Assembly (NCBI RefSeq): GCF_013377085.1
Contig: NZ_JACAAX010000033.1
Coordinates: forward strand, 1 to 64,000
Direction of reading: 5' to 3'
DNA from: Rhodoplanes sp.
GTDB lineage: Bacteria > Pseudomonadota > Alphaproteobacteria > Rhizobiales > Xanthobacteraceae
DNA: 64,000 bases
Below the pieces are notes generated by a model. It was not told where the DNA came from. It made no database searches and saw only the letters and a list, made by a program, of their open reading frames with translations. Each line of letters opens with the position of its first letter. The stretch's first letter is position 1. Made by a program: the position numbers and the translations under genes. This document shows, piece by piece, positions 54,732 to 64,000 of this stretch.

Positions 54732-54735
<4 letters not shown>
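53980..54735 (+). CDS. nuoE: NADH-quinone oxidoreductase subunit E with C-terminal extension
   Basis: A 251-residue thioredoxin-like 2Fe-2S subunit (cluster N1a). The four ligands lie in [13 protein letters not shown] and [15 protein letters not shown]. The core ends near residue 175. About 75 further residues are low in complexity, rich in Pro, Ala and Gly with basic residues ([20 protein letters not shown]). Such tails occur in some alphaproteobacterial NuoE; role unknown. It overlaps nuoD and nuoF. Confidence 0.94.
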
Positions 54736-56036
<1,301 letters not shown>

Positions 56037-56040
56037 GGGC

Positions 56041-56244
56041 ATGACCGACGCACCCGACAGTGTCGTCCTGGTGCTGCTTCGCCGCATCGACGAGCGGACC
56101 GAGCGGATGGCGCAGGATCTGTACGACCTGAAGGTTCCGATGACGGGCGTCGAGGAAGGGTTGGCGGGCGTGAACCGTCGGATCGATCGGCTGGAGAGCC
56201 GAGTCGAGCGCATCGAGCGCCGGCTCGAGCTCTCGGACGCGTAG
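56041..56244 (+). CDS. Small coiled-coil protein inside the nuo operon
   Basis: A 67-residue protein. A helical LVLLRRIDERTERMAQDLYD is followed by KVPMTGVEEGLAGVNRRIDR and LESRVERIERRLELSDA, a heptad coiled coil with alternating Leu/Ile/Val and charged residues. Similar short coiled coils are scattered through Rhizobiales genomes, some next to toxin-like genes; their role is unknown. It sits 4 bases after nuoF and 14 bases before nuoG, so it must be co-transcribed. No PIN or other toxin gene is adjacent. Confidence 0.75.
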   Translation: MTDAPDSVVLVLLRRIDERTERMAQDLYDLKVPMTGVEEGLAGVNRRIDRLESRVERIERRLELSDA

Positions 56245-56258
56245 CTGGAAGACAACGG

Positions 56259-58340
56259 ATGACCAAGCTCATCGTCGACGGCATCGAAGTAGACGTCCCG
56301 CCCGAATACACGCTGTTGCAGGCGTGCGAGGCGGCGGGCGCCGAGATTCCGCGCTTCTGCTTCCACGAGCGCCTGTCGATCGCGGGCAATTGCCGGATGT
56401 GCCTGGTCGAGCTGAAGGGCTCGCCCAAGCCGGTGGCGAGCTGCGCCTGGGGCGTGCGCGACTGCCGGCCGGGCCCCAAGGGCGAGCCGCCGGAGATCAA
56501 CACGCGCTCGCCGATGGTGAAGAAGGCGCGCGAAGGCGTGATGGAGTTCCTGCTGATCAACCATCCGCTCGACTGCCCGATCTGCGACCAGGGCGGCGAG
56601 TGCGACCTGCAGGACCAGGCCATGGCCTATGGCGTGGACTCCTCGCGCTTCCAGGAGAACAAGCGCGCCGTCGAGGACAAGTACCTGGGCGCCCTCGTCA
56701 AGACCGCGATGAACCGGTGCATCCAGTGCACCCGCTGCGTGCGCTTCGTCACCGAGGTCGCCGGCGTGCCGGAGCTCGGCGCCATCGGGCGCGGCGAGGA
56801 CATGGAGATCACCACCTATCTGGAGCAGGCGCTGACCTCGGAGCTGCAGGGCAACGTGGTCGATCTCTGCCCCGTGGGCGCGCTGACCTCGAAGCCCTAC
56901 GCCTTCTCGGCACGGCCCTGGGAGCTGGCAAAGACCCAGTCGGTCGACGTGATGGACGCGGTCGGCTCGGCCATACGGGTCGACTCGCGCGGTCGCGAGG
57001 TGCTGCGCATCCTGCCGCGCCTGAACGAGGACGTGAACGAGGAGTGGATCTCCGACAAGACCCGCCATGTCGTCGACGGGCTGCGGGTGCAGCGCCTCGA
57101 CCAGCCCTATCTGCGCGAGAACGGCCGCCTGCGGCCGGCGACCTGGAGCGAGGCGTTCCGCGCCATCGCGGCCAAGGTCGACACCACGGGCCCCGGCCGC
57201 ATCGGCGCCATCGCGGGCGATCTCGCCAGCGTCGAGGAGATGTTCGCCCTGAAGGAGCTCTTGGCCGGTCTCGGCTCCAAGAGCATGGATTGCCGCCAGG
57301 ATGGCTCGGCGCTCGACCCCGCGCTCGGGCGCGGCACGTATCTCTTCAACCCGACCATCGCCGGGATCGATAGGGCCGACGCCCTGGTGATCGTCGGCGC
57401 CGATCCGCGCCACGAGGCGGCCGTGCTCAACGCCCGCATCCGCAAGCGCTGGCGTTCCGGGCCGTTCGCCGTCGGCGTCATCGGCCAGCGGGTCGATCTG
57501 ACCTATCCGTACCATTATCTCGGCGCCGGGCCGGAGACGCTGTCCGACCTCGCCGCCGGCAAGGGCGATTTCGCCGAGATCCTCAGAAAAGCCGAGCGCC
57601 CGATGGTGCTGCTCGGCAACGGCGCGACGACACGGCCGGACGGCGCGGCCGTCGCCGCGCTCGCTGCCAACGCCGCCATTGCGCTCGGTGCCGTCAAGGA
57701 CGGCTGGAACGGCTTTGCGGTGCTGCACACCGCGGCGTCGCGGGTCGGCGGGCTCGACATCGGCTTCGTGCCCGGGCAGGGCGGCCTGAAGGCGACCGAG
57801 ATGGCGGCTTTCGGCACCCTCGACGTGCTGTTCTTGCTCGGCGCCGACGAGATCGAGGTCGCGCCCGAAACCTTCGTGGTCTACATCGGCACCCATGGCG
57901 ACCGCGGCGCCCACCGGGCCGACGTCATCCTGCCGGGCGCCGCCTACACGGAAAAGTCCGGCCTCTGGGTGAGCACCGAGGGCCGGGTGCAGATGGGCCT
58001 GCGGGCCGGCTTCCCGCCGGGCGACGCCCGCGAGGACTGGGCGATCCTGCGGGCGCTCTCCGACGTGCTCGGCCGCAAGCTGCCATACGACTCGCTGCCG
58101 CAGCTCCGCACCGCGCTGTTCAAGGCGCATCCGCACCTGCAGCAGATCGACCGCTTGGAGCCGGCGAGCGGCGACGACGTCCAACGGCTGGCGTCGCGCG
58201 GCGGCGCCGTCGAGGCGGCGCCCTTCGCCCCGACCGTCACGGACTTCTACCTGACCAACCCGATCGCCCGCGCGTCCGCCGTGATGGCCGAGTGCTCCGC
58301 ACTCGCCCGCGGTGGCGCCGCGCTGCGCGCCGCGGAGTAG
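56259..58340 (+). CDS. nuoG: NADH-quinone oxidoreductase subunit G
   Basis: A 693-residue molybdopterin-oxidoreductase-related subunit. N-terminal 2Fe-2S ligands are in [20 protein letters not shown] and [28 protein letters not shown] gives the His-Cys3 N5 cluster; [10 protein letters not shown] with the later [10 protein letters not shown] gives N4. The extra N7 site of E. coli NuoG is not apparent. The C-terminal half is the degenerate molybdopterin fold. It sits 14 bases after the coiled-coil gene and 4 bases before nuoH. Confidence 0.95.
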   Translation: MTKLIVDGIEVDVPPEYTLLQACEAAGAEIPRFCFHERLSIAGNCRMCLVELKGSPKPVASCAWGVRDCRPGPKGEPPEINTRSPMVKKAREGVMEFLLINHPLDCPICDQGGECDLQDQAMAYGVDSSRFQENKRAVEDKYLGALVKTAMNRCIQCTRCVRFVTEVAGVPELGAIGRGEDMEITTYLEQALTSELQGNVVDLCPVGALTSKPYAFSARPWELAKTQSVDVMDAVGSAIRVDSRGREVLRILPRLNEDVNEEWISDKTRHVVDGLRVQRLDQPYLRENGRLRPATWSEAFRAIAAKVDTTGPGRIGAIAGDLASVEEMFALKELLAGLGSKSMDCRQDGSALDPALGRGTYLFNPTIAGIDRADALVIVGADPRHEAAVLNARIRKRWRSGPFAVGVIGQRVDLTYPYHYLGAGPETLSDLAAGKGDFAEILRKAERPMVLLGNGATTRPDGAAVAALAANAAIALGAVKDGWNGFAVLHTAASRVGGLDIGFVPGQGGLKATEMAAFGTLDVLFLLGADEIEVAPETFVVYIGTHGDRGAHRADVILPGAAYTEKSGLWVSTEGRVQMGLRAGFPPGDAREDWAILRALSDVLGRKLPYDSLPQLRTALFKAHPHLQQIDRLEPASGDDVQRLASRGGAVEAAPFAPTVTDFYLTNPIARASAVMAECSALARGGAALRAAE

Positions 58341-58344
58341 CCCG

Positions 58345-59370
58345 ATGGCCGAGCTTTGGACCAACTATCTCTGGCCGCTGCTGCTCATCGTCATCGAGAG
58401 CATGGCGATGCTGCTCATCCTGATGACGGCGATCGCCTACATCCTCTATGCCGACCGAAAAATCTGGGCGGCCGTGCAGATCCGCCGCGGCCCCAACGTG
58501 GTCGGTCCATGGGGGCTGCTGCAGTCCTTCGCCGACATGCTGAAATTCGCCCTCAAGGAGCCGATCATCCCGGACGGCGCCAACAAGGGCATCTTCATCC
58601 TGGCGCCGATCGTCACCTGCGTGCTGGCGCTCTCCGCCTGGGCCGTGGTGCCGGTCGCCGACGGCTGGGTGGTCGCCGACATCAATGTCGGCATCCTGTA
58701 CATCTTCGCGATCTCGTCGCTCAGCGTGTACGGCATCATCATGGCCGGCTGGGCGTCGAACTCGAAATACGCCTTCCTGTCGTCGCTGCGCTCGGCCGCC
58801 CAGATGGTGTCCTACGAGGTCTCGATCGGCTTCGTCATCATCACGGTGCTGCTGTGCGTCGGCTCGCTGAACCTGTCGGCCATCGTCAAGGCGCAGGACA
58901 CCCAGTGGGGCCTGCTCGGCTGGTACTGGCTGCCCCTGTTCCCGATGTTCATCATCTTCTTCGTCTCGGCGCTGGCCGAGACCAACCGACCGCCCTTCGA
59001 CCTGGTCGAGGCCGAGTCCGAGCTGGTCGCCGGCTTCATGGTGGAATACGGCTCGACGCCCTACGTGCTGTTCATGCTGGGCGAGTACGTGGCCATCACC
59101 ACCATGTGCGCCATGACCACCATCCTGTTCCTGGGCGGCTGGCTGTCGCCGATCCCATACCCGCCCTTCACCTGGGTGCCGGGCGTGATCTGGTTCTCCC
59201 TCAAGGTGCTGCTCGTCTTCTTCATGTTCGCCTTGGTGAAGGCGTTCGTGCCGCGCTACCGCTACGACCAGCTCATGCGGCTCGGCTGGAAGGTGTTCCT
59301 GCCGATCTCGCTGCTGATGGTGGTGGTCGTGGCGGGCGTGCTGCAATATTCCGGGCTGGCGGCGAAGTGA
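58345..59370 (+). CDS. nuoH: NADH-quinone oxidoreductase subunit H
   Basis: A 341-residue membrane subunit with eight helices that joins the quinone channel to the proton-pumping arm. [60 protein letters not shown] and [13 protein letters not shown] are complete. ATG 58345 is just after the nuoG stop. Confidence 0.96.
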   Translation: MAELWTNYLWPLLLIVIESMAMLLILMTAIAYILYADRKIWAAVQIRRGPNVVGPWGLLQSFADMLKFALKEPIIPDGANKGIFILAPIVTCVLALSAWAVVPVADGWVVADINVGILYIFAISSLSVYGIIMAGWASNSKYAFLSSLRSAAQMVSYEVSIGFVIITVLLCVGSLNLSAIVKAQDTQWGLLGWYWLPLFPMFIIFFVSALAETNRPPFDLVEAESELVAGFMVEYGSTPYVLFMLGEYVAITTMCAMTTILFLGGWLSPIPYPPFTWVPGVIWFSLKVLLVFFMFALVKAFVPRYRYDQLMRLGWKVFLPISLLMVVVVAGVLQYSGLAAK

Positions 59371-59380
59371 GGATCCCCCG

Positions 59381-59869
59381 ATGAGGTTAGACCAGGCCGC
59401 GAAATCGCTGTTCCTGTGGGAGTTCGTGCAGGCCATCGGCCTGTCGATGCGCTATTTCTTCAAGCCGAAGCCCACCATCAACTATCCGTTCGAGAAGAAC
59501 CCGATCTCGCCGCGCTTCCGCGGCGAGCACGTGCTGCGCCGCTATCCGAACGGCGAGGAGCGCTGCATCGCCTGCAAGCTGTGCGAGGCGATCTGCCCGG
59601 CCCAGGCCATCACGATCGAGGCGGGGCCGCGCCGCAACGACGGCACGCGACGCACCACCCGCTACGACATCGACATGGTCAAGTGCATCTATTGCGGCTA
59701 CTGCCAGGAGGCGTGCCCGGTCGACGCCATCGTCGAGGGACCGAACTTCGAGTTCGCCACCGAGACGCGCGAGGAGCTCTACTACGACAAGGATCGCCTG
59801 CTCGCGAACGGCGACCGCTGGGAACGCGAGATCGCCCAAAGCATGGCGCTCGACGCGCCGTATCGGTGA
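59381..59869 (+). CDS. nuoI: NADH-quinone oxidoreductase subunit I
   Basis: A 162-residue ferredoxin-like subunit with two 4Fe-4S clusters (N6a, N6b): [19 protein letters not shown] and [39 protein letters not shown] precedes them. Length is normal. It is followed by a 238-base gap containing a perfect inverted repeat, unusual inside this otherwise tight operon. Confidence 0.96.
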   Translation: MRLDQAAKSLFLWEFVQAIGLSMRYFFKPKPTINYPFEKNPISPRFRGEHVLRRYPNGEERCIACKLCEAICPAQAITIEAGPRRNDGTRRTTRYDIDMVKCIYCGYCQEACPVDAIVEGPNFEFATETREELYYDKDRLLANGDRWEREIAQSMALDAPYR

Positions 59870-59932
59870 GTGTGATGAGCGGGCTCGAAGTTGCAACTGC
59901 TCGGATTGATGTGACGGGCCTCTCGCCGTCGT

Positions 59933-60035
59933 TCCCTCCCCCCTTGTGGGGGAGGGACAGGGAGGGGGGTGCGCCGCATGCGCCTGCGTTCGTGGCTACC
60001 CCCCACCCCAACCCTCCCCCACAAGGGGGGAGGGA
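59933..60035. repeat. Perfect 24-bp inverted repeat between nuoI and nuoJ
   Basis: The arms at 59933-59956 and 60012-60035 are exact reverse complements over 24 bases, with a 55-base centre. Each arm has a short CCCCCC-TTGTGG-type self-complement, so alternative small hairpins can form. The 238-base space splits the nuo operon into nuoA-I and nuoJ onward. The type resembles CTCCCCCACAAGGGGG palindromes spread through alphaproteobacterial genomes. Confidence 0.85.
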
Positions 60036-60107
60036 GCGCGCCGTGCCCGGGGAAAGGGAGCGCTTCATCGCAAGTTCAAACCCGTGCCCCGCCAAAAGGG
60101 CGACCCC

Positions 60108-60713
60108 ATGATCCCCGCGCTGTTCTTCTATCTCTTCGCCGGCGTCTGCGTCGCCTCCGCCCTGATGGTGGTGGCGTCGCGAAACCCGGTCCATTCGGTG
60201 CTGTTCCTGATCCTCGCCTTCGTCAACGCGGCCGGCCTGTTCATTCTGATGGGCGCCGAGTTCCTGGCGATGATCCTGGTGGTCGTCTATGTCGGCGCCG
60301 TCGCGGTGCTGTTCCTGTTCGTCGTGATGATGCTGGACGTCGACTTCGTCCAGCTCCGCCACGGCGCCATGCAGTATCTGCCGGTCGGCACGCTGATCGG
60401 CCTGGTTCTGCTGGTCGAGCTGCTGCTGGTGACCGGCGCCTGGGTGATCGGACCCGGGGTGCAGAAGACCGTGGCGCTGCCGATCCCGACCGGGGTGAGC
60501 AATGCCCAGGCGCTCGGCCTCGTGCTCTACACCCGCTATGTCTACTTCTTCCAGGCGGCCGGGCTGGTGCTGCTGGTCTCGATGATCGGCGCCATCGTGC
60601 TGACGCTGCGCCACAAGCCGGGCGTCCGCCGGCAGGTGATCTCCGACCAGCTCGCCCGCCGGAAAGAGGCCATCATCGAGCTCCGGAACGTCCGGCCGGG
60701 GCAGGGGCTGTGA
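60108..60713 (+). CDS. nuoJ: NADH-quinone oxidoreductase subunit J
   Basis: A 201-residue five-helix membrane subunit. [40 protein letters not shown] and [15 protein letters not shown] are the family blocks, with the pi-bulge region of helix 3 present. ATG 60108 is chosen because it starts the first helix. nuoK follows 13 bases on. Confidence 0.95.
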   Translation: MIPALFFYLFAGVCVASALMVVASRNPVHSVLFLILAFVNAAGLFILMGAEFLAMILVVVYVGAVAVLFLFVVMMLDVDFVQLRHGAMQYLPVGTLIGLVLLVELLLVTGAWVIGPGVQKTVALPIPTGVSNAQALGLVLYTRYVYFFQAAGLVLLVSMIGAIVLTLRHKPGVRRQVISDQLARRKEAIIELRNVRPGQGL

Positions 60714-60726
60714 GGGGAATGAACCG

Positions 60727-61035
60727 ATGACCATCGGCCTCGGCCATTATCTCGCGGTCGCCGCGATCCTGTTCACCATCGGGATCTTCGGCATCTTCCT
60801 CAACCGCAAGAACGTCATCATCATCCTGATGTCGGTCGAGCTGATCCTGCTCGCCGTCAACATCAACATGGTGGCCTTCTCGACCCATCTGGGCGACCTG
60901 GTGGGTCAGGTCTTCGCCCTGATCATCCTCACGGTCGCGGCGGCCGAGGCGGCCATCGGGCTCGCCATCCTGGTCGTGTTCTTCCGCAATCGCGGCTCGA
61001 TCGCGGTCGAGGACATCAACCTCATGAAGGGCTGA
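60727..61035 (+). CDS. nuoK: NADH-quinone oxidoreductase subunit K
   Basis: A 102-residue three-helix antiporter-like subunit. [20 protein letters not shown] carries the first conserved glutamate and [17 protein letters not shown] continues; [20 protein letters not shown] carries the second. Normal length; 8 bases before nuoL. Confidence 0.96.
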   Translation: MTIGLGHYLAVAAILFTIGIFGIFLNRKNVIIILMSVELILLAVNINMVAFSTHLGDLVGQVFALIILTVAAAEAAIGLAILVVFFRNRGSIAVEDINLMKG

Positions 61036-61043
61036 GCGGCGCG

Positions 61044-63107
61044 ATGTACCAAGCCATCGTCTTCCTGCCTCTGCTGGGCTTCGTGATCGCTGCCGCGATC
61101 GCGATCGTCGGCGCCCGCACGCTCCATCCCGGCGGCTATCCCGAGCCCGGCGACGACCACGCCCACGCCGAGCCGCACGCCGGCCACGCGGCGGTTCATG
61201 CCCCGCACGACGATCACCACCATGCGAGCGAGCCGGCGGCGCCGGGCTCGCGCCCCGCCGAGGTGATCACCACCACGCTGCTGTTCGTCTCCATGGCGCT
61301 GTCCTGGATCGCCTTCGCCCGCATCGGCTTCGGCGGCCAGGAGGTGCGCGAGGCGATCGCGCCCTTCATCTTCTCGGGCGACCTCAAGGTCGACTGGGCG
61401 CTGCGCATCGACAGCCTGACCGCGGTCATGCTGGTGGTCGTCACCACGGTGTCGGCGCTCGTTCACCTCTACTCGATCGGCTACATGGTCGACGATCCCG
61501 ACCGGCCGCGCTTCTTCGGCTACCTGTCGCTGTTCACCTTCGCCATGCTGATGCTGGTGACGGCCGACAACCTGGTGCAGCTCTTCTTCGGCTGGGAGGG
61601 CGTCGGCCTCGCCAGCTACCTGCTGATCGGCTTCTGGTACAAGAAGCCCTCCGCCAACGCCGCCGCCATCAAGGCCTTCGTGGTCAACCGGGTCGGCGAC
61701 TTCGGCTTCCTGCTCGGCATCTTCGGGGTGTTCGTGGCGACCGGGGCGGTCGACTTCGACACCATATTCGCCCAGGCGCCGTCGCTCACCGGCAAGACCA
61801 TGCATTTCCTGAGCTGGGACCTCGACACCCTGACGGTGATCTGCCTGCTCTTGTTCATGGGTGCCATGGGCAAGTCGGCGCAGTTCCTGCTGCACACCTG
61901 GCTGCCCGACGCCATGGAGGGCCCGACCCCGGTCTCCGCCCTCATCCACGCCGCCACCATGGTGACGGCCGGCGTCTTCATGGTGGCGCGCCTGTCGCCG
62001 CTGTTCGAGCTCTCCCCGACGGCGCTCGCCTTCGTCACCTTCATCGGCGCCACCACGGCGCTGTTCGCCGCCACGATCGGCCTCGTCCAGAACGACATCA
62101 AGCGCATCGTCGCCTACTCGACCTGCTCGCAGCTCGGTTACATGTTCGTCGCCATGGGGGTGGGGGCCTACTCGGTCGGCATGTACCACCTGTTCACCCA
62201 TGCCTTCTTCAAGGCGCTCCTGTTCCTCGGTTGCGGCTCCGTGATCGTCGCGATGCATCACGAGCAGGACATCCGCCAGATGGGCGGCCTGCGCCACCGC
62301 ATCCCGTTCACCTATTACACGATGGTGATCGGCACCCTGGCGCTCACCGGCTTCCCGCTCACGGCCGGCTACTTCTCCAAGGACGCCATCATCGAGGCCG
62401 CCTTCGCCAGCGACCACGCCGGCCACAATCCGATGGCGCTCTATGCCTTCGTCTGCACCGTGGTCGCCGCCGGCCTGACCGCCTTCTACTCGTGGCGCCT
62501 GGTGTTCAAGACCTTCCATGGCCGGCCTCACGACCAGAAGCACTACGAGCAGGCGCACGAGAGCCCGCTCGCCATGCTGATCCCGCTCGGGGCGCTGGCA
62601 GTCGGCTCCTTCCTGGCCGGCCTGCCGTTCCTCGACGCCTTCGTCGGGCACGGCGCCAAGGAGTTCTTCCGCGGCTCGCTGGTCGTCTCCGGCATCCTCG
62701 ACGAGATGCACCACATCCCGGAGGCGATCTCGTATGTGCCGACCGTCATGATGGTCGGCGGCTTTGCGGTCGCCTGGCTGTTCTACCTGCGCAATCCGAA
62801 GATTCCGCGCGCGCTCGCCAAGGCGCTGTGGCCCGTCTACCAGTTCCTGCTCAACAAGTGGTACTTCGACGAGCTCTACGACCGCATCTTCGTGCGTCCG
62901 GCGATGTGGCTCGGCCGCACCCTGTGGAAGCAGGGCGACGGCACCGTCATCGACGGGCTGGGGCCGGACGGCATCTCGGCCCGGGTGGTCGACGTCACCC
63001 GCAACGTCATCCGGCTGCAGACCGGCTATCTCTACCATTACGCGTTCGCGATGCTGATCGGCGTCGCCGCGTTCGTCACGTGGTTCATGCTCGGAGGACT
63101 GAAGTGA
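61044..63107 (+). CDS. nuoL: NADH-quinone oxidoreductase subunit L with His-rich loop
   Basis: A 687-residue distal proton-pumping subunit. [76 protein letters not shown] and [20 protein letters not shown] are canonical. The loop after the first helix (residues 36-61) is unusually rich in histidine, with nine His in 22 residues (from H39 to H60). The stop overlaps the nuoM start by one base. Confidence 0.95.
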   Translation: MYQAIVFLPLLGFVIAAAIAIVGARTLHPGGYPEPGDDHAHAEPHAGHAAVHAPHDDHHHASEPAAPGSRPAEVITTTLLFVSMALSWIAFARIGFGGQEVREAIAPFIFSGDLKVDWALRIDSLTAVMLVVVTTVSALVHLYSIGYMVDDPDRPRFFGYLSLFTFAMLMLVTADNLVQLFFGWEGVGLASYLLIGFWYKKPSANAAAIKAFVVNRVGDFGFLLGIFGVFVATGAVDFDTIFAQAPSLTGKTMHFLSWDLDTLTVICLLLFMGAMGKSAQFLLHTWLPDAMEGPTPVSALIHAATMVTAGVFMVARLSPLFELSPTALAFVTFIGATTALFAATIGLVQNDIKRIVAYSTCSQLGYMFVAMGVGAYSVGMYHLFTHAFFKALLFLGCGSVIVAMHHEQDIRQMGGLRHRIPFTYYTMVIGTLALTGFPLTAGYFSKDAIIEAAFASDHAGHNPMALYAFVCTVVAAGLTAFYSWRLVFKTFHGRPHDQKHYEQAHESPLAMLIPLGALAVGSFLAGLPFLDAFVGHGAKEFFRGSLVVSGILDEMHHIPEAISYVPTVMMVGGFAVAWLFYLRNPKIPRALAKALWPVYQFLLNKWYFDELYDRIFVRPAMWLGRTLWKQGDGTVIDGLGPDGISARVVDVTRNVIRLQTGYLYHYAFAMLIGVAAFVTWFMLGGLK

Positions 63108-64000
63108 TGGCGAGCTGGCCCGTCCTGTCCGTCACGGTCTTCCTGCCGCTCGTCGGCGCGCTGCTCATCATGATGCTGCGCACCGAGGACGAGGCGGTGA
63201 AGAGCAATGCGCGTTGGATCGCGCTGTGGACCACGGTCATCACCTTCGCGGTCTCGCTGGTGATGGTGTGGCGCTTCGATCCCGGCTCGGCCGAGTTCCA
63301 GTTCGTCGAGCAGCAGCCCTGGCTCGCCGGCACCATCAAGTATCACGTCGGCGTCGACGGCATCTCGCTGCCCTTCGTGATCCTGACGACCGCCTTGATG
63401 CCGCTGTGCATCCTGGCGAGTTGGAAGCCGATCCAGCGCCGCGTCAAGGAGTACATGATCGCCTTCCTGGTGCTCGAGACCATGATGACGGGCACGTTCG
63501 CGGCGCTCGACGTCGTCGTGTTCTACCTGTTCTTCGAGGGCGGCCTGATCCCGATGTTCCTGATCATCGGCGTGTGGGGCGGTCCGCGCCGGGTCTATGC
63601 CAGCTTCAAGTTCTTCCTCTACACGCTGCTCGGCTCGGTGCTGATGCTGCTCGCCATCATGGCGATGTACGGCGAGGCCGGCACGACCGACATCCCGACG
63701 CTTCTCGACCACGACTTCCCGCGCAACCTGCAGACCTGGGCGTGGCTCGCCTTCTTCGCCTCCTTCGCGGTCAAGATGCCGATGTGGCCGGTCCACACTT
63801 GGCTTCCCGACGCGCATGTCGAGGCACCGACCGCCGGCTCGGTGATCCTGGCGGCCGTGCTGCTGAAGATGGGCGGTTACGGCTTCCTGCGCTTCTCGCT
63901 GCCGATGTTCCCGGACGCCTCGGAGTATTTCGCCCCGATGGTGTTCGTCCTTTCCGTGGTGGCGATCATCTACACGTCGCTGGTCGCGCTGATGCAGGAG
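63107..64000 (+). CDS. nuoM: NADH-quinone oxidoreductase subunit M, cut by window end
   Basis: The first 298 residues of a proton-pumping antiporter-like subunit. [60 protein letters not shown] and [17 protein letters not shown] are the family hallmarks, including the helix-5 glutamate and helix-7 lysine regions. It starts at ATG 63107 sharing a base with the nuoL stop. The rest, and presumably nuoN, lie beyond 64000. Confidence 0.95.
   Translation, partial: MASWPVLSVTVFLPLVGALLIMMLRTEDEAVKSNARWIALWTTVITFAVSLVMVWRFDPGSAEFQFVEQQPWLAGTIKYHVGVDGISLPFVILTTALMPLCILASWKPIQRRVKEYMIAFLVLETMMTGTFAALDVVVFYLFFEGGLIPMFLIIGVWGGPRRVYASFKFFLYTLLGSVLMLLAIMAMYGEAGTTDIPTLLDHDFPRNLQTWAWLAFFASFAVKMPMWPVHTWLPDAHVEAPTAGSVILAAVLLKMGGYGFLRFSLPMFPDASEYFAPMVFVLSVVAIIYTSLVALMQE

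Overview
This window is chromosomal DNA from a very GC-rich alphaproteobacterium. Synteny and gene content point to the Hyphomicrobiales (Rhizobiales), probably near the Bradyrhizobiaceae/Rhodoplanes group. The signs are the nuo operon layout with a thioesterase between nuoC and nuoD, an LdtR/L,D-transpeptidase pair, glyA-nrdR-ribD, tripartite tricarboxylate (TTT) transporters with orphan Bug-type binding proteins, and typical rhizobial intergenic palindromes. The lineage is an inference. No tRNA, rRNA, CRISPR array, transposase or phage gene was seen.

Layout. 1-10 kb: hspQ, a malyl-CoA lyase of the type described from Chloroflexus, divergent from an AEC transporter, a UbiH-family hydroxylase, a YeiH-type transporter with its LysR regulator, a DUF2182 membrane protein, TerC, a quinone oxidoreductase and a CPBP protease. 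10-15.6 kb: an FkbM methyltransferase, bioF-bioD divergent from bioA, and panE. 15.5-21.9 kb: the most unusual locus. A two-domain GNAT-like protein is divergent from an operon encoding a class B asparagine synthetase, a free-standing acyl carrier protein, an AMP-forming ligase and an NAD-synthetase-like ATP pyrophosphatase. This reads like an undescribed amide-forming small-molecule pathway. 22-30 kb: rimO, a TMEM164/YwaF-like membrane protein, a Met/Gly-rich secreted protein, an SDR, a small secreted protein and a large autotransporter. 30-37 kb: an octopine-dehydrogenase-family enzyme, a luciferase-like flavin oxidoreductase, a complete TctC-TctB-TctA transporter and a second TctC-type protein with its own dyad-rich upstream region. 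37-41 kb: a DUF2147 protein, ldtR, a small secreted protein and an L,D-transpeptidase. 41-50 kb: a small conserved protein, glyA, nrdR, an alpha/beta hydrolase, ribD, a branched-chain-amino-acid-type binding protein and a Pat-like acyl-CoA synthetase/GNAT fusion. 50.7-64 kb: the complex I operon nuoA to nuoM, cut by the window end, with two extra genes and a perfect 24-bp inverted repeat inside it.

Most gene-to-gene gaps are short or overlapping. Many of the longer gaps hold palindromic repeats: at least two families with end-to-end symmetry, plus the GAGCATGATCC and AGAGCATTTTCC types seen widely in Rhizobiales. Several sit inside operons or between convergent genes, where they may act as attenuators, terminators or RNA-processing signals.
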